From Companilactobacillus kedongensis (GTDB taxonomy: Bacteria; Bacillota; Bacilli; Lactobacillales; Lactobacillaceae), in the NCBI RefSeq assembly GCF_003946625.1, contig NZ_RHOR01000003.1:112813-176812 (forward strand): a stretch of 64,000 nt of DNA. Direction: 5' to 3'. Position numbers and translations under genes: made by a program. The notes below the pieces were generated by a model. It ran no database searches and was not told the origin of the DNA. It worked only from the letters and a program-made list of their open reading frames with translations. This document shows, one piece after another, positions 17,749 to 27,216 of the stretch (positions are counted from its first letter, which is position 1; each line of letters starts with the position of its first letter).

Positions 17749-19431
17749 TTGAATCTAAAAAAATTTACTCATAGAGTTAATAGTGATTGGATCGTTGTTT
17801 CAATTTTAACAATAGCTGGGGGATTAATATTACCAGGAAATATGTTGATAAATGTTCAGGCCGCCACTTCAGAAGATAGTGGAGTAGTCACAAATCAAGT
17901 AAGCTACACGATAAACTATTTAGACGCCGATACTGGGAAAATTATTGGTACTAAGTCGGGAAATTCAGCAAGCGGATCAAAAATAACTATTCCACAAATT
18001 AGAGTGGCAGGATATTCAGAAAAGTTTTCTGAAAGTGATACCTATAAATTGAGCGATGAACCTAGTCAAACTATTTCAGTGACTATGCATACAGTTCCAA
18101 ATAATGAATTTATTATTAAAGAGCGTGGTGCTGACGAGAATCAAAATTGGATCAAAGAAATAGAGTTTGATGTAAAAGTAAACGATACGAATTATAAGAA
18201 AATTATTTCTGATAATTTTAAAAAGTTCCAAAGAGGACGAAAAATTATTTTTGAAGAATCTTATTTTGGATATGATAGATTAAGTAGTTTTTCGTATCTT
18301 AAGGGGATGGAGAATAGTTCACCTGAAGAAATACTTTTAAAGATTCTCGAAATGCAAGGTAATAGTGAGGTCCTATCTGATCATTATCGTGATACAGATA
18401 TAGTGTTTCAGTATGCTCCATTGGAGGGCCCCTACGAAGAGAGATTTGTTGCCAAAGGTGGATATTTGGATGGACAAGTATTGTATTCGAGTATTGATGA
18501 TGATCCAGATCCGACCGTTCTAGGTAGAGCTATTTGGCCTAAAGATGCTGTTGCAGGATATTATACTGGTTCCGATGATGATAACAATGTTTCATACGAT
18601 GCTGAAAATAAAATTTTGACCTTTAAATTATTGCCTATTCCAGATGCTAAGTTTGTTGTGAATGAATTTAATAAGAACGGTAAATTTATTAAAACTGTGC
18701 AGATAAGCCCTAAAACGTATACTACTATTAATTTTGAAAATGAATTCTTCAAAAAATTAGATTTAGATAGGAATGTGATATTAGACAAGTCTATATTAAA
18801 AGAATTTAAACCAGAAGAAATAGAACTAGGGGAAAAGGCACTATCAAACTTTGAAAGTTCCCTTGATGCCGATCATAGTTTAGGACATATTATTCATGAA
18901 ATAGTTTCACATGCGCCATATCAAAAAATACCGGAAGAATTTTCAGGTAGCACATTGGAGGCAAACTTTTACTTAGAGGATGATCCTAATCATCATAATG
19001 AATCTGTACCATCTATTAATACAACCTCTAAACCTGTTTCAAAAGTTCCAAACCAAAATATTGCGACATCTACTCAAGTTAGATTATATGATCAACATGG
19101 AAAATTAGTTACTAATCGTGAGTTAGAAAAAAATACTAAGTGGAATGACGTTCCGGAAGTCACGATCAATAATGAAAAATATTATAGGATCTCAAATGAT
19201 GAATATGTTAAGGCAATAGATGTTTATGTATATAAGAAGACCGATGCATCTAAAATCAGAGTTAAATCCGGTCAAGGTAAGTTGATCGATCATTTAGGGA
19301 ACATCTCTAAACGAGAATTAGATCCATTGAGTGAATGGAAAACTGATTTGATTGCTTTGATAAAAGATAAGAAATATTATCGTGTTTCAACGGATGAATT
19401 TATTGATATAGCGAAGGTATTTATCCTCTGA
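17749..19431 (+). CDS. Secreted surface protein: MucBP-like plus two SLAP-like domains
   Basis: The start is taken as TTG at 17749 because GGGGAGAG lies just before it; an ATG at 17719 has no ribosome site. This gives 560 residues. A signal peptide (hydrophobic VVSILTIAGGLILPGNMLI, cleavage near VQAA) is followed by a MucBP-like module (VSYTINYLDADTGKIIG to about residue 105), a middle region not recognised, and two C-terminal repeats of the S-layer attachment (SLAP) type (LYDQHGKLVTN ... YYRISNDEYVKA; and LIDHLGNISKRE ... YYRVSTDEFIDI). No LPxTG is present, so it probably binds the wall non-covalently through the SLAP repeats. Confidence 0.75.
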   Translation: MNLKKFTHRVNSDWIVVSILTIAGGLILPGNMLINVQAATSEDSGVVTNQVSYTINYLDADTGKIIGTKSGNSASGSKITIPQIRVAGYSEKFSESDTYKLSDEPSQTISVTMHTVPNNEFIIKERGADENQNWIKEIEFDVKVNDTNYKKIISDNFKKFQRGRKIIFEESYFGYDRLSSFSYLKGMENSSPEEILLKILEMQGNSEVLSDHYRDTDIVFQYAPLEGPYEERFVAKGGYLDGQVLYSSIDDDPDPTVLGRAIWPKDAVAGYYTGSDDDNNVSYDAENKILTFKLLPIPDAKFVVNEFNKNGKFIKTVQISPKTYTTINFENEFFKKLDLDRNVILDKSILKEFKPEEIELGEKALSNFESSLDADHSLGHIIHEIVSHAPYQKIPEEFSGSTLEANFYLEDDPNHHNESVPSINTTSKPVSKVPNQNIATSTQVRLYDQHGKLVTNRELEKNTKWNDVPEVTINNEKYYRISNDEYVKAIDVYVYKKTDASKIRVKSGQGKLIDHLGNISKRELDPLSEWKTDLIALIKDKKYYRVSTDEFIDIAKVFIL

Positions 19432-19700
19432 TTCAAAATGAACCAAAAATTAATTATTTAAACCAAATTTAAGAATAGAAACAAAAAATAACTCAAAATT
19501 GTGTAAGAATGCCTGAAAATGGTAGCTTGTGAAAATTAGAGGTTTTAATAATGTCTAGCACGAATGAACCCTTGTTGTTAGTTGTTGTAACCGATTGCTG
19601 TAACTTGAAAAATGCCGATTGTAAGGGCTTGAAAAAGCCTTTTTCACATGGTACTCTCGTCTTGTAGAGAGATTGAAAAATTACAAGGTGGGTGGATATT
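19432..19700 (+). other. Gap with a possible small RNA and terminator
   Basis: An AT-rich stretch leads to a hairpin GGCTT-GAAA-AAGCC followed by five T at about 19626-19644, which could end the surface-protein transcript or a short RNA. An outer pairing CCCTT (about 19568) with AAGGG (about 19623) is possible. No clear promoter is seen, so a small RNA is only a suggestion. Confidence 0.3.
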
Positions 19701-19889
19701 ATGACAAATCAAGTTGTAAATAAATTAGGACTAACTGCATTAGCAGCCGTGGGAGTAGTAATATTAATGTTACTGTTTATGTTACAAGCGCGATATGCCG
19801 TATTATCTGCCGCTGTTGTAGCAGTAGTTTTGGCAGTTTATGCACAAAATGTATTTGGTAAGAATCACACATTTATCCTACATGACTAG
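19701..19889 (+). CDS. Small two-helix membrane protein
   Basis: This is a 62-residue peptide starting MTNQVVNKLGLTALA, with AAGGTGGGTGG upstream. Two hydrophobic helices (about 11-28 and 31-50) are separated by QARY. The family was not recognised. A strong hairpin terminator follows at 19906-19938. An in-frame GTG at 19692 lies within the ribosome site and is rejected as start. Confidence 0.6.
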   Translation: MTNQVVNKLGLTALAAVGVVILMLLFMLQARYAVLSAAVVAVVLAVYAQNVFGKNHTFILHD

Positions 19890-19905
19890 GATCATAAATA
19901 TTTAA

Positions 19906-19938
19906 AAGGATGTGGAAATTTTCCACATCCTTTTTTTT
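19906..19938 (+). terminator. Intrinsic terminator
   Basis: AAGGATGTGGAAA pairs with TTTCCACATCC, followed by eight T. Confidence 0.88.
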
Positions 19939-19949
19939 GCAAAATAAAA

Positions 19950-20005
19950 ACACCGCAAGGACTTTGCGGTGTTCATGACTGAGAATGTATTCTCAGTCTT
20001 TTTTT
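19950..20005. terminator. Two further hairpins, the second a terminator
   Basis: ACACCGCA / TGCGGTGT forms the first hairpin. GACTGAGAAT / ATTCTCAGTC followed by seven T at 19977-20005 forms the second. They lie between convergent genes, so the array of three hairpins insulates both sides. Confidence 0.7.
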
Positions 20006-20193
20006 GTGACCCAATTATCAGGGGGGAAGGTTGGGTTTTTGTTGTATATTGAGGATTAATACTTTTATATGAAGAATATATCAGGGAGAATCATAAGTTA
20101 AGGAGCTCTTCGCTTTCCTTTAGCTTATAGTTATATAATAGCCAGTAAATGTGAAGAAAGTGTGATGCAAATTCGAAAGAATTTCATTTTTAT

Positions 20194-20994
20194 TTACTGT
20201 AAATAGATTTTTTGTAGGTCAGAAACTTGATTATCACTTACATGTAATTCATTTCTGATATAATTAGCTAGACTGCCTGAGGTTTCCTTAATGGCTTTTT
20301 CAGCTACGGATAAGTAGTTTTCGTTAACGGTCATCAGAGCACGGATCGACTCAACTAGTGATGCATCACGTTTCTCAACTTCTTTAAGAATATCTGCTAC
20401 ATAGAATTTGCTTGCTTGATTAGTTAGTAGGTAATCTTGCTTAATAGTTGGCAAAGGAATACCCAAACTATATAGGAAGAAAACAGCTCCCATACCAGTA
20501 CGGTCCTTACCAGCACTGCAGTGGAACAGCAAAACATCACGATCCTTAGAATTTCCTAATAACTCGTCAAAGAAGTTTCGATAAGCCTTTTTTGATTGAT
20601 TTTCAGTTATCATTTCCTTATAGACGTCTAACATATGTTCATAACCATTTGTTGGGTCAAAGTCTATTTCAGGAATAACTGATTCTTGAATCTTTGAAGC
20701 TTCTGTTAAATCTTCACGGAATACTGGTAGAGAAACATATTTTGTACCATTAGGTAGTCTATCAGGACTCTTGTCGATCTCACTTTGAGAGCGGAAGTCA
20801 ACGTCTGTTTTGAGACCGTAATCACTTAAAAAGTTTAAATCATTGTCAGTTAGTTTATCTAGACCTGCTGAACGAAGAATTTTGTGATACTTAACTTGCT
20901 TACCATTAGCAGTTTCATAACCGCCTAATTCACGAAAGTTGATACCCTCTTCAAGATCTAAGATACGATGTGTTTGTTGTGTAGCGTTATCCAT
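20194..20994 (-). CDS. Tyrosine/serine protein phosphatase (DSP-like)
   Basis: This protein has 266 residues. The catalytic loop VLLFHCSAGKDRTGMGA (Cys and Arg of the CX5R signature) and the N-terminal NFRELGGYETANGKQVK motif define the bacterial tyrosine phosphatase family that includes Listeria LipA/Lmo1800, which act on phosphoproteins or phosphoinositides. No signal peptide is seen here. It is divergent from the glycerate kinase-like gene, with only 57 bp between starts. Confidence 0.88.
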   Translation of the reverse strand: MDNATQQTHRILDLEEGINFRELGGYETANGKQVKYHKILRSAGLDKLTDNDLNFLSDYGLKTDVDFRSQSEIDKSPDRLPNGTKYVSLPVFREDLTEASKIQESVIPEIDFDPTNGYEHMLDVYKEMITENQSKKAYRNFFDELLGNSKDRDVLLFHCSAGKDRTGMGAVFFLYSLGIPLPTIKQDYLLTNQASKFYVADILKEVEKRDASLVESIRALMTVNENYLSVAEKAIKETSGSLANYIRNELHVSDNQVSDLQKIYLQ

Positions 20995-21051
20995 ATGTGT
21001 ACCCCTTTATCGTTTAGTCTAATTTCAATTATAACAAAAGGAAGATTTGTC

Positions 21052-22173
21052 ATGAAATTTATCATTGCCCCCGGAAAATATCGCCATGTTAGCTCTCGAA
21101 AAATAGGTCAAGCTATTTATAGCGGTATTTCACGTGCATTGCCAGATGCAGAAATTGTCACTATGCCGGTCACAGATAGCGAATATGGTATGCCGGCATT
21201 AATTAAGCATACGATCGGTGGCGAATGGGCCGAATTACCATTTTTCGATGCCTTTTGGCAAAGCAAAACAGGACGCTATTTGGTGACAAGCATTGATAGT
21301 CAGGATACCGCAATTATAGATTCAGAACAAATAGTAGGTCTTGATCTAGCAGCTAACAAAAAAAGAAAAGACCTGTTTCATGCGACCAGCCATGGTTTAG
21401 GAGAGTTTATCCTAGACGCAGTGTCAAGTGGTCACAAAAATATCGTTATCTGTTTAGGCAAGACAGCCGTTGCTGATGGTGGGCTTGGGGCGTTGCAAGC
21501 TTTAGGGGCTAAAATATATGATGAAAATGATGAACTTATACCTGAAGGTGAAAATCCGCTGATCAATGCTTATCGTATGAACTTGGAAGGTATAGCTCGC
21601 ATCTTGCCTAGACGTACAAAAATTACTGTTCTACTAAGTTATTCTGCAAATTTTGAACCTGAGGGAAATTATGAGCGTTTGAATAAAACTCAGGTAAGTT
21701 TTTTGGAAGATAATCTCGTTTATGTTACTGAAAAAGTAAATCAGAAGTATAATTTAGATATACACCCGATGCCGCATTCAGACTCGATCAAAACTTTAGC
21801 GGGAGCTTTTGCAATGATCAACGCTCATATTTTTCGTTCATCATTTGAGTGGGTGGCAAATGTAACTGGTATGGATCAGACGATTCGTTCAACTGATGTT
21901 TTGGTAACTGCTACCGATATTATTTCGGCAGATGCGATGCATGATGAGATCCTTTATCATTTGAGTAAAATTGCTGGAACAGTCAGAATTCCTACTTTTG
22001 CTTTATGTAATAATTTTGTTGATGACTTTGAAGACTATGAACAATTGTTTACAGGTATTTTTTCAACCCAGATGGTCAATCGACAGATGGATAATGAAGA
22101 TGAAAAGATGATTTTCGGGAACTACGAATCGGCGGCAAACCAGTTAGCGCGTACATTAACAGCATTTTCTTAG
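21052..22173 (+). CDS. Glycerate kinase-like protein (GlxK family)
   Basis: This protein has 373 residues, the family length. It starts MKFIIAPGKYRHVSSRKIG and has the central LGKTAVADGGLGALQALGAKIYD motif that corresponds to GGSATNDGGAGMLQALG in well-studied glycerate kinases. The motif and the N-terminal PDSFKGS equivalent are altered, so this is a divergent member and the substrate may differ. The start is the ATG at 21052 with AAAGGAAG before it. Confidence 0.75.
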   Translation: MKFIIAPGKYRHVSSRKIGQAIYSGISRALPDAEIVTMPVTDSEYGMPALIKHTIGGEWAELPFFDAFWQSKTGRYLVTSIDSQDTAIIDSEQIVGLDLAANKKRKDLFHATSHGLGEFILDAVSSGHKNIVICLGKTAVADGGLGALQALGAKIYDENDELIPEGENPLINAYRMNLEGIARILPRRTKITVLLSYSANFEPEGNYERLNKTQVSFLEDNLVYVTEKVNQKYNLDIHPMPHSDSIKTLAGAFAMINAHIFRSSFEWVANVTGMDQTIRSTDVLVTATDIISADAMHDEILYHLSKIAGTVRIPTFALCNNFVDDFEDYEQLFTGIFSTQMVNRQMDNEDEKMIFGNYESAANQLARTLTAFS

Positions 22174-22253
22174 CATTATTTATTGAATAAAACTCATTAA
22201 TGCATTAATCTTACATTAAAGAGTTTTCATTAAGAGCATTGGAGGATCAGATT

Positions 22254-22727
22254 ATGGAACAAGATTATGAAAAGATTTTAGTACCAGTCGACGGATCAAA
22301 GGAAGCTGAAATGGCCTTTAGAAAGTCTGTCAAGGTTGCACAAATGAACAAAGGGCATCTTGATGTTTTAACGGTTCTTGATACTAAACAATTCATCGGT
22401 TTACATGGTGGTATGTTAAATGGAGACGTTATTTATCAATTATCTGAAGATGCTCAAAAATATTTAAACGAATTGAAAGACGAAGCAGTTGCCAATGGTG
22501 CTAATGCCGATAATATCGATATTCACGTACGTTTTGGTGAACCAAAGACTGTCATTTCTCAAGAATTCGTTGAAGAATATAAGAATGACTTAATTATGAT
22601 CGGTTCTACCGGTATGAACGCTGTTACTCGTTTGTTAGTTGGTTCAGTATCTGAATATGTTACACGTAATGCTAGAACTGACGTTATCATCGTTAGAACA
22701 ACAACTGACAACAGCGCAATTAAATAG
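22254..22727 (+). CDS. Universal stress protein (UspA family)
   Basis: This protein has 157 residues with a complete Usp fold: EKILVPVDGSKEAEMAFRKSVKVA at the start and the ATP-binding GSTGMNAVTRLLVGSVSEYVTRNARTDVIIV near the end (G-2x-G-9x-G-S pattern). The ATG at 22254 follows GGAGGATC. It is monocistronic. Usp proteins support survival under stress; the specific role is not known. Confidence 0.92.
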   Translation: MEQDYEKILVPVDGSKEAEMAFRKSVKVAQMNKGHLDVLTVLDTKQFIGLHGGMLNGDVIYQLSEDAQKYLNELKDEAVANGANADNIDIHVRFGEPKTVISQEFVEEYKNDLIMIGSTGMNAVTRLLVGSVSEYVTRNARTDVIIVRTTTDNSAIK

Positions 22728-22750
22728 TAATCCATAATATAGGAGAAAAA

Positions 22751-22784
22751 AGACTGAGATGAGTCATATCCCAGCCTTTTTTTA
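22751..22784. terminator. Terminator-like hairpin between usp and tag
   Basis: AAGACTGAGAT can fold with ATCCCAGCCTT, followed by seven T. Pairing is cleaner on the minus strand (G-T wobbles), and both sides have T or A runs. It lies just before the tag start. Confidence 0.6.
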
Positions 22785-22796
22785 TTGGTGAAGAAA

Positions 22797-23342
22797 ATGA
22801 GATGTTCGTGGGCTGATAGTTCAGAAGAGATGCAGTTATATCACGATACCGAATGGGGTAAAATTGATAGGGACGAACGTTATCTATTTGAAATGCTGAG
22901 TTTGGAGTTATCACAGGCTGGTCTTTCTTGGTCGACTATTTTAAAGAGACGTTCAGGTTATAAAGAAGTTTTTGATAATTTTGACGTGGATAAGGTAGCA
23001 GGATATTCTGATGAAAAAATTTCAGAATTGCTCCAAGATCCTAAAATTATTCGGAATAAGTTAAAAGTTAATGCTATCGTTAATAATGCTAAACAGATCA
23101 AGATGATGCATGATAACAATAAAAGATTCGGTGATTATATTTGGAATTTTGTCGACAATAAGCAGATAATCAATCATTATCAGACTATGGAAGAACTTCC
23201 AGCTCAAGATGAATTGTCACAAAAGATAAGTAAGGATCTGAAAAAACGTGGTTTCAAATTTATTGGACCAACGATAATTTATTCATTCTTGCAAGCAATT
23301 GGAGTTATCAATGACCATTTAGATAGCTGTGATTTTAAATAA
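22797..23342 (+). CDS. tag: DNA-3-methyladenine glycosylase I
   Basis: This base-excision repair enzyme removes 3-methyladenine. It has 181 residues from MRCSWADSSEEMQLYHDTEWG. The zinc ligands expected for Tag are present: Cys3, His16 and, near the end, His and Cys in NDHLDSCDF. LSQAGLSWSTILKRR is the typical helical core. The start at ATG 22797 is chosen for its fit to the family; TTG and GTG codons 9-12 bp upstream are alternatives since no strong ribosome site is present. Confidence 0.92.
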   Translation: MRCSWADSSEEMQLYHDTEWGKIDRDERYLFEMLSLELSQAGLSWSTILKRRSGYKEVFDNFDVDKVAGYSDEKISELLQDPKIIRNKLKVNAIVNNAKQIKMMHDNNKRFGDYIWNFVDNKQIINHYQTMEELPAQDELSQKISKDLKKRGFKFIGPTIIYSFLQAIGVINDHLDSCDFK

Positions 23343-23388
23343 TCGAGTTTTTTAAGTATAATAGGAACGTAATAACGGAGGAAAATTT

Positions 23389-23877
23389 ATGAATTCTGAG
23401 ACTATTAGTGAATTTGCTGACTGGATCTACAAAAATAATAAAGATGTTGAAAAAAAATCTGCCAAATTGGACGTTGAGAAGGTTTATAAGTTGATCGACG
23501 ATTTAGCAATTTTAAGAAAACCTATCAAAGAATATTTTGATATGACTGAAGAAGATTACTATCAAAATGAGTCTGATCATCGACTAACTTTACAAAATCC
23601 AACTGGTAAATTAAGTGAATTACATGATCGCGTGCAAGTAAACCACGTTGACGGTTCTCTTTCAGGCCACGATATCAACTTTACATATAATCATGAAGAC
23701 CCTTATGCAGATGGCGAATACAAAGTTAAGACTGATATACACTTGATCGAATATGCCTTCACGGTGATTGGTGCTGTGTATGATAATACAATTGTTTCTG
23801 ATGTCAGAAACGCTCTTTCAAATGATGCAGTTTTGTCGATCGGACTTTCTGCCAAAGCAATTGAGGAATGGCAATAG
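23389..23877 (+). CDS. Hypothetical protein, first gene of an ABC unit
   Basis: This soluble protein has 162 residues and is predicted to be mixed helix and strand; the family was not recognised. A CGGAGGAAAAT site precedes the ATG. The ABC ATPase gene starts 4 bp after its stop, so it belongs to that operon. The acidic middle region contains YNHEDPYADGEYKVKTDIHLIEYAF. Confidence 0.7.
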   Translation: MNSETISEFADWIYKNNKDVEKKSAKLDVEKVYKLIDDLAILRKPIKEYFDMTEEDYYQNESDHRLTLQNPTGKLSELHDRVQVNHVDGSLSGHDINFTYNHEDPYADGEYKVKTDIHLIEYAFTVIGAVYDNTIVSDVRNALSNDAVLSIGLSAKAIEEWQ

Positions 23878-23880
23878 CAT

Positions 23881-24705
23881 ATGGAATTATTGACAGCTAA
23901 AGATCTGTCACTCCAAAATGAAGGTTACTTTGCATTTAAGCATGTAACCTTTTCTTTGTATCAAAACGAGATCGCCTATATTTTAGGTGACAATGGCAGT
24001 GGCAAAACACAATTTTTGGATACTTTGGCCAGTTTAAAATCTCCTGACAGTGGCAAACTAGAAATTGCTCCTAAGGCTAGATTTGGATATTTACCACAAA
24101 TTGATTCAGAGATAATCACTAAATCAGTCAAAAAGTATTTACGTGATGTGCAAAGATTAAGTGGTGATTTGGCCGTTAGGGATTCACAACTAAAAGAATT
24201 GATCACTTACATGGGGATGACACCATATTTGGATCGCTCGGTACGTCAGCTTTCTTTGGGCTTGAAACAGCGTGTAGGGTTCTTAGCAGCGGTTGTCGGT
24301 CACCCAAACATACTGTTGTTAGACGAGCCGTTTTCATTTCAAAATAGTGAAATAATCACTAATATGCTGGATATTATCAAAGATCTGCGTGATAACAATT
24401 CGGGAATCGTGATTGCTAGTACAGTTCAAGATGACAGTGTTGTTAACTATTTTGATAGTAACTATCTTCTAAAAGATAATAAATTGACTAAGGTCACCGA
24501 TCGAAATATGTCAGTTCACTACATGCTTATCTTTACGGTTACGTCAAAAACGATGGCATTACCGAGTGATATCAGCCGTTATTTATCCGTGAATATTGAT
24601 AACTTAATTGAATTAAAGGTACCAATGAAAATCAAAGATTCTATCATCAAAGAGATGTTGGAATTGAACTATAATTTTGAGGGGGCACGAGTCCTTGAAA
24701 ATTAA
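23881..24705 (+). CDS. ABC transporter ATP-binding protein
   Basis: This protein has 274 residues. Walker A is GDNGSGKT, the signature is LSLGLKQR (variant of LSGGQ) and Walker B is NILLLDEP. The C-terminal 60 residues extend beyond the nucleotide-binding domain. It overlaps the following permease gene by 11 bp, so the two form an exporter of unknown substrate together with the upstream hypothetical protein. Confidence 0.88.
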   Translation: MELLTAKDLSLQNEGYFAFKHVTFSLYQNEIAYILGDNGSGKTQFLDTLASLKSPDSGKLEIAPKARFGYLPQIDSEIITKSVKKYLRDVQRLSGDLAVRDSQLKELITYMGMTPYLDRSVRQLSLGLKQRVGFLAAVVGHPNILLLDEPFSFQNSEIITNMLDIIKDLRDNNSGIVIASTVQDDSVVNYFDSNYLLKDNKLTKVTDRNMSVHYMLIFTVTSKTMALPSDISRYLSVNIDNLIELKVPMKIKDSIIKEMLELNYNFEGARVLEN

Positions 24706-25345
24706 ATTTTTAGCTGATAATTTTTTTAAAATGATTTTTCGAGATTATCTGTATATGTCATTACTATTTATGTTGGGTATTGTGGAATTTACAATGTATT
24801 CCAAATTAGCACTAAGCAATATTCAACAAGTGATAATTTTGATTATTGTGACGTTTTTGATTGGATTAATCTCAGGATTGAACTTTTTTAAGAATGATCA
24901 GTTGTATAATCGGTATGTAAAGCAAAAGGTCAGTAATTATTGGCTATATATTTCCACTCAAGCAATTGTTTTATTGTTGATGGATCTATTAACAGCATTA
25001 TTGGCATTTGCCGGTACTAAAAATTGGATATTAATCATATTATTTACAACATCGGGTTTTGTTGGCACAGCGATAGCAATGATTTTGAAACCGCGTTTTG
25101 AAAAACATTCTATTGTAGGGCAAATAGGAATTTTGATCCTGTTATATTTATCTTTGGCCGACAGTTCCAGTGGACTGCTTTATTATGTAAACTGGATTTT
25201 GCCACCGATATCTAAAATGATAGTAACCTTGCAAGATGGCCATTCGATACAAGCATTGCTACCGATTGCTGGACAACAATTTGTCTACGGGATGATTCTA
25301 TTTGCTATTAGTGGTGTCTTTTATCAAAAAAAATTTGAAAAATGA
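24695..25345 (+). CDS. ABC transporter membrane protein
   Basis: This is a polytopic protein with six predicted membrane helices. The start is taken as TTG at 24695, which has GAGGGGG at good distance inside the ATPase gene; a TTG at 24677 would place that site inside the reading frame. This gives 216 residues. The sequence is not close to a named permease family that I recognise; pairing with the ATPase rests on overlap. Confidence 0.75.
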   Translation: MKIKFLADNFFKMIFRDYLYMSLLFMLGIVEFTMYSKLALSNIQQVIILIIVTFLIGLISGLNFFKNDQLYNRYVKQKVSNYWLYISTQAIVLLLMDLLTALLAFAGTKNWILIILFTTSGFVGTAIAMILKPRFEKHSIVGQIGILILLYLSLADSSSGLLYYVNWILPPISKMIVTLQDGHSIQALLPIAGQQFVYGMILFAISGVFYQKKFEK

Positions 25346-25410
25346 GATAAAAGTATTGCTATTTACCGTCTATTTCTGCTTTAATTGCCTGATGAACAAG
25401 GAGGCCTATA

Positions 25411-25935
25411 ATGAGCAATATTTATTTACGTCGTGCAAAACAAGACGATTTGCCAAAAGTTATAGAAATTATTAAAGGCGCTAAAAAGACCTTACGTGAT
25501 CGTGGTGTCGACCAATGGCAACGCGGTTATCCTAATGAAGAAATCTTAAAGCAAGATCTTGAAGAGGGTATTAACTATGTTTTATTGTTGGACGGTGAAG
25601 TTGTGGGAACAGCTGCTCTTCAACAAGGCTACGACAAAAACTATCAAGAAATAACTAATGGTAAATGGGACGGAGACTCAGATGTAACCTATTCGATCAT
25701 TCATCGAATTGCCGTTGAACCTGGTCATCAAGGTCAACACCTGTCTGCCGCTTTGATCCAACAACTTATGACAATGTCGTATTATCTTGGTTATCAAGAT
25801 GTCAGAATTGATACACATCCAGAAAACTTAGTTATGCAGCATGTTATCAAAGCTAACGGATTTATTGAAAAGGGTATTATTACTATGGATGAAGATAAAG
25901 GTGACCGAAAAGCCTATCAGATCCTACTAAAATAA
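25411..25935 (+). CDS. GNAT family N-acetyltransferase
   Basis: This protein has 174 residues. The acetyl-CoA binding core is HRIAVEPGHQGQHLSAALIQQLM, and the C-terminal NGFIEKG segment is typical. An AAGGAGG site precedes the ATG. The substrate is unknown. A terminator follows at 25958-25984. Confidence 0.88.
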   Translation: MSNIYLRRAKQDDLPKVIEIIKGAKKTLRDRGVDQWQRGYPNEEILKQDLEEGINYVLLLDGEVVGTAALQQGYDKNYQEITNGKWDGDSDVTYSIIHRIAVEPGHQGQHLSAALIQQLMTMSYYLGYQDVRIDTHPENLVMQHVIKANGFIEKGIITMDEDKGDRKAYQILLK

Positions 25936-25957
25936 CAGTTAAATCAGACCTAAGATA

Positions 25958-25984
25958 AGCCATCGTGATAGATGGTTTTTTTGA
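25958..25984 (+). terminator. Intrinsic terminator
   Basis: AGCCATC pairs with GATGGTT, followed by T residues. Confidence 0.8.
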
Positions 25985-26035
25985 TTCTTTTCACTAAAAA
26001 AATGTTAGTATGAGAAGTATTAGGAGAACAAAACA

Positions 26036-27205
26036 TTGAATATTAAAAATTTTGCGAAAAAGGTTTTGCGCCCAAGACCATCTGAATTTATCTCTACACA
26101 AACTGATAATTTTCTCAGAAAATTGAAACCTAGACCTTTTTCAGTTGATTATATAAATAATGTTTTTAAAAATAATGTTAAACCACATATAACTGATAAT
26201 ACGATGACAATCTCGGTTCTAACTGATACTCATGCTAAAGCAATCGCCAGTGCATCTTACTATGGTATCAACGGTGTGCGCCATATTATTGAGAGTAATG
26301 CGGTCAGTGATGAAACCGGTATTGATCTGAATGTTCATCTAGGCGATATGATCGATGGCAGTGATAAGCCGGAAATTAGTCGTGGCTTGTTACGATTTGC
26401 TGTGGAGAATTATCAAAATAGTAAATCGCCGTTTTTTATTGTCGAAGGTAATCACGATGAAAATGACAAGTATGATGAGCACCGTTTCGTCAGCTCTGCT
26501 TCGTTCAGACGTGATGATTACGATAGTTTGGTAACTAGTTTTGATTTTGATCAATCTCAAATTTTTAGACTCAATCCGGTTTCTAAAGTAGGCTGGTTCG
26601 ATAAAGGCGATATTCGAGTTATTTTTTTGAATACTAGTGATATTCCTTATATTTTGAATAATGGTTCTAAAAAATATGACTTTAAAAAAGTACGTGGTGT
26701 AAGAGAACAGCAGTTAGAAGATTTGATAACTGTTTTGGAAAATACGGTCGATAAACACGTTGTGGTGATGGGACATGCCAATATTATTAGTCCTAGCGGC
26801 AGAAGTGCTTTGAATTTCAATGGCGACCTGATTCAGCAGCTTTTTGTTGCGTTCAATAATAAGGAACGTGGGCAAGTGAAAAACGAACTCACGGGTGATT
26901 TTGGTGTTAATTTGAGATATAACTTCTCATCAACAGGGATCTCCAAGGTTACAACCTATATTTGCGGACATATGCATTATGAAAAATACTATAAAGTTGC
27001 TGGAATTAATCATATAATATTAAATTGTTCTGCTTTAATGGGGAAGAAGCATGGATTAACAACGGATTATAATAAGAAATGGGATCGACGTTACAATGAA
27101 ATATCTGAATTAGCTGGATATTTTGTTAATATCGACCCAGATAAATTGCGACTACAAATATTTGGTTACGGAGCAGCAACTAGATATGTAAGTTTTGAAA
27201 TATAG
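26036..27205 (+). CDS. Calcineurin-like metallophosphoesterase
   Basis: This protein has 389 residues from a TTG start at 26036 that follows TAGGAGAAC. Metal-binding blocks appear in order: LTDTHAK (D-x-H), HLGDMIDG (GD), EGNHDEND (GNHD), VVMGHANI and CGHMHYEKYY (GHxH). No membrane helix or signal peptide is obvious, although the N-terminus is basic. It lies 11 bp before the AsnB-like gene, so it may act in the same cell-wall-related unit; the substrate is unknown. Confidence 0.85.
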   Translation: MNIKNFAKKVLRPRPSEFISTQTDNFLRKLKPRPFSVDYINNVFKNNVKPHITDNTMTISVLTDTHAKAIASASYYGINGVRHIIESNAVSDETGIDLNVHLGDMIDGSDKPEISRGLLRFAVENYQNSKSPFFIVEGNHDENDKYDEHRFVSSASFRRDDYDSLVTSFDFDQSQIFRLNPVSKVGWFDKGDIRVIFLNTSDIPYILNNGSKKYDFKKVRGVREQQLEDLITVLENTVDKHVVVMGHANIISPSGRSALNFNGDLIQQLFVAFNNKERGQVKNELTGDFGVNLRYNFSSTGISKVTTYICGHMHYEKYYKVAGINHIILNCSALMGKKHGLTTDYNKKWDRRYNEISELAGYFVNIDPDKLRLQIFGYGAATRYVSFEI

Positions 27206-27216
27206 GAGAAATAAAT

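Noticed and set aside
20093..20128. Imperfect hairpin near TTAAGGAGCTCTTCGC as a small RNA
   Set aside because: No promoter or T run on either strand; pairing is imperfect.
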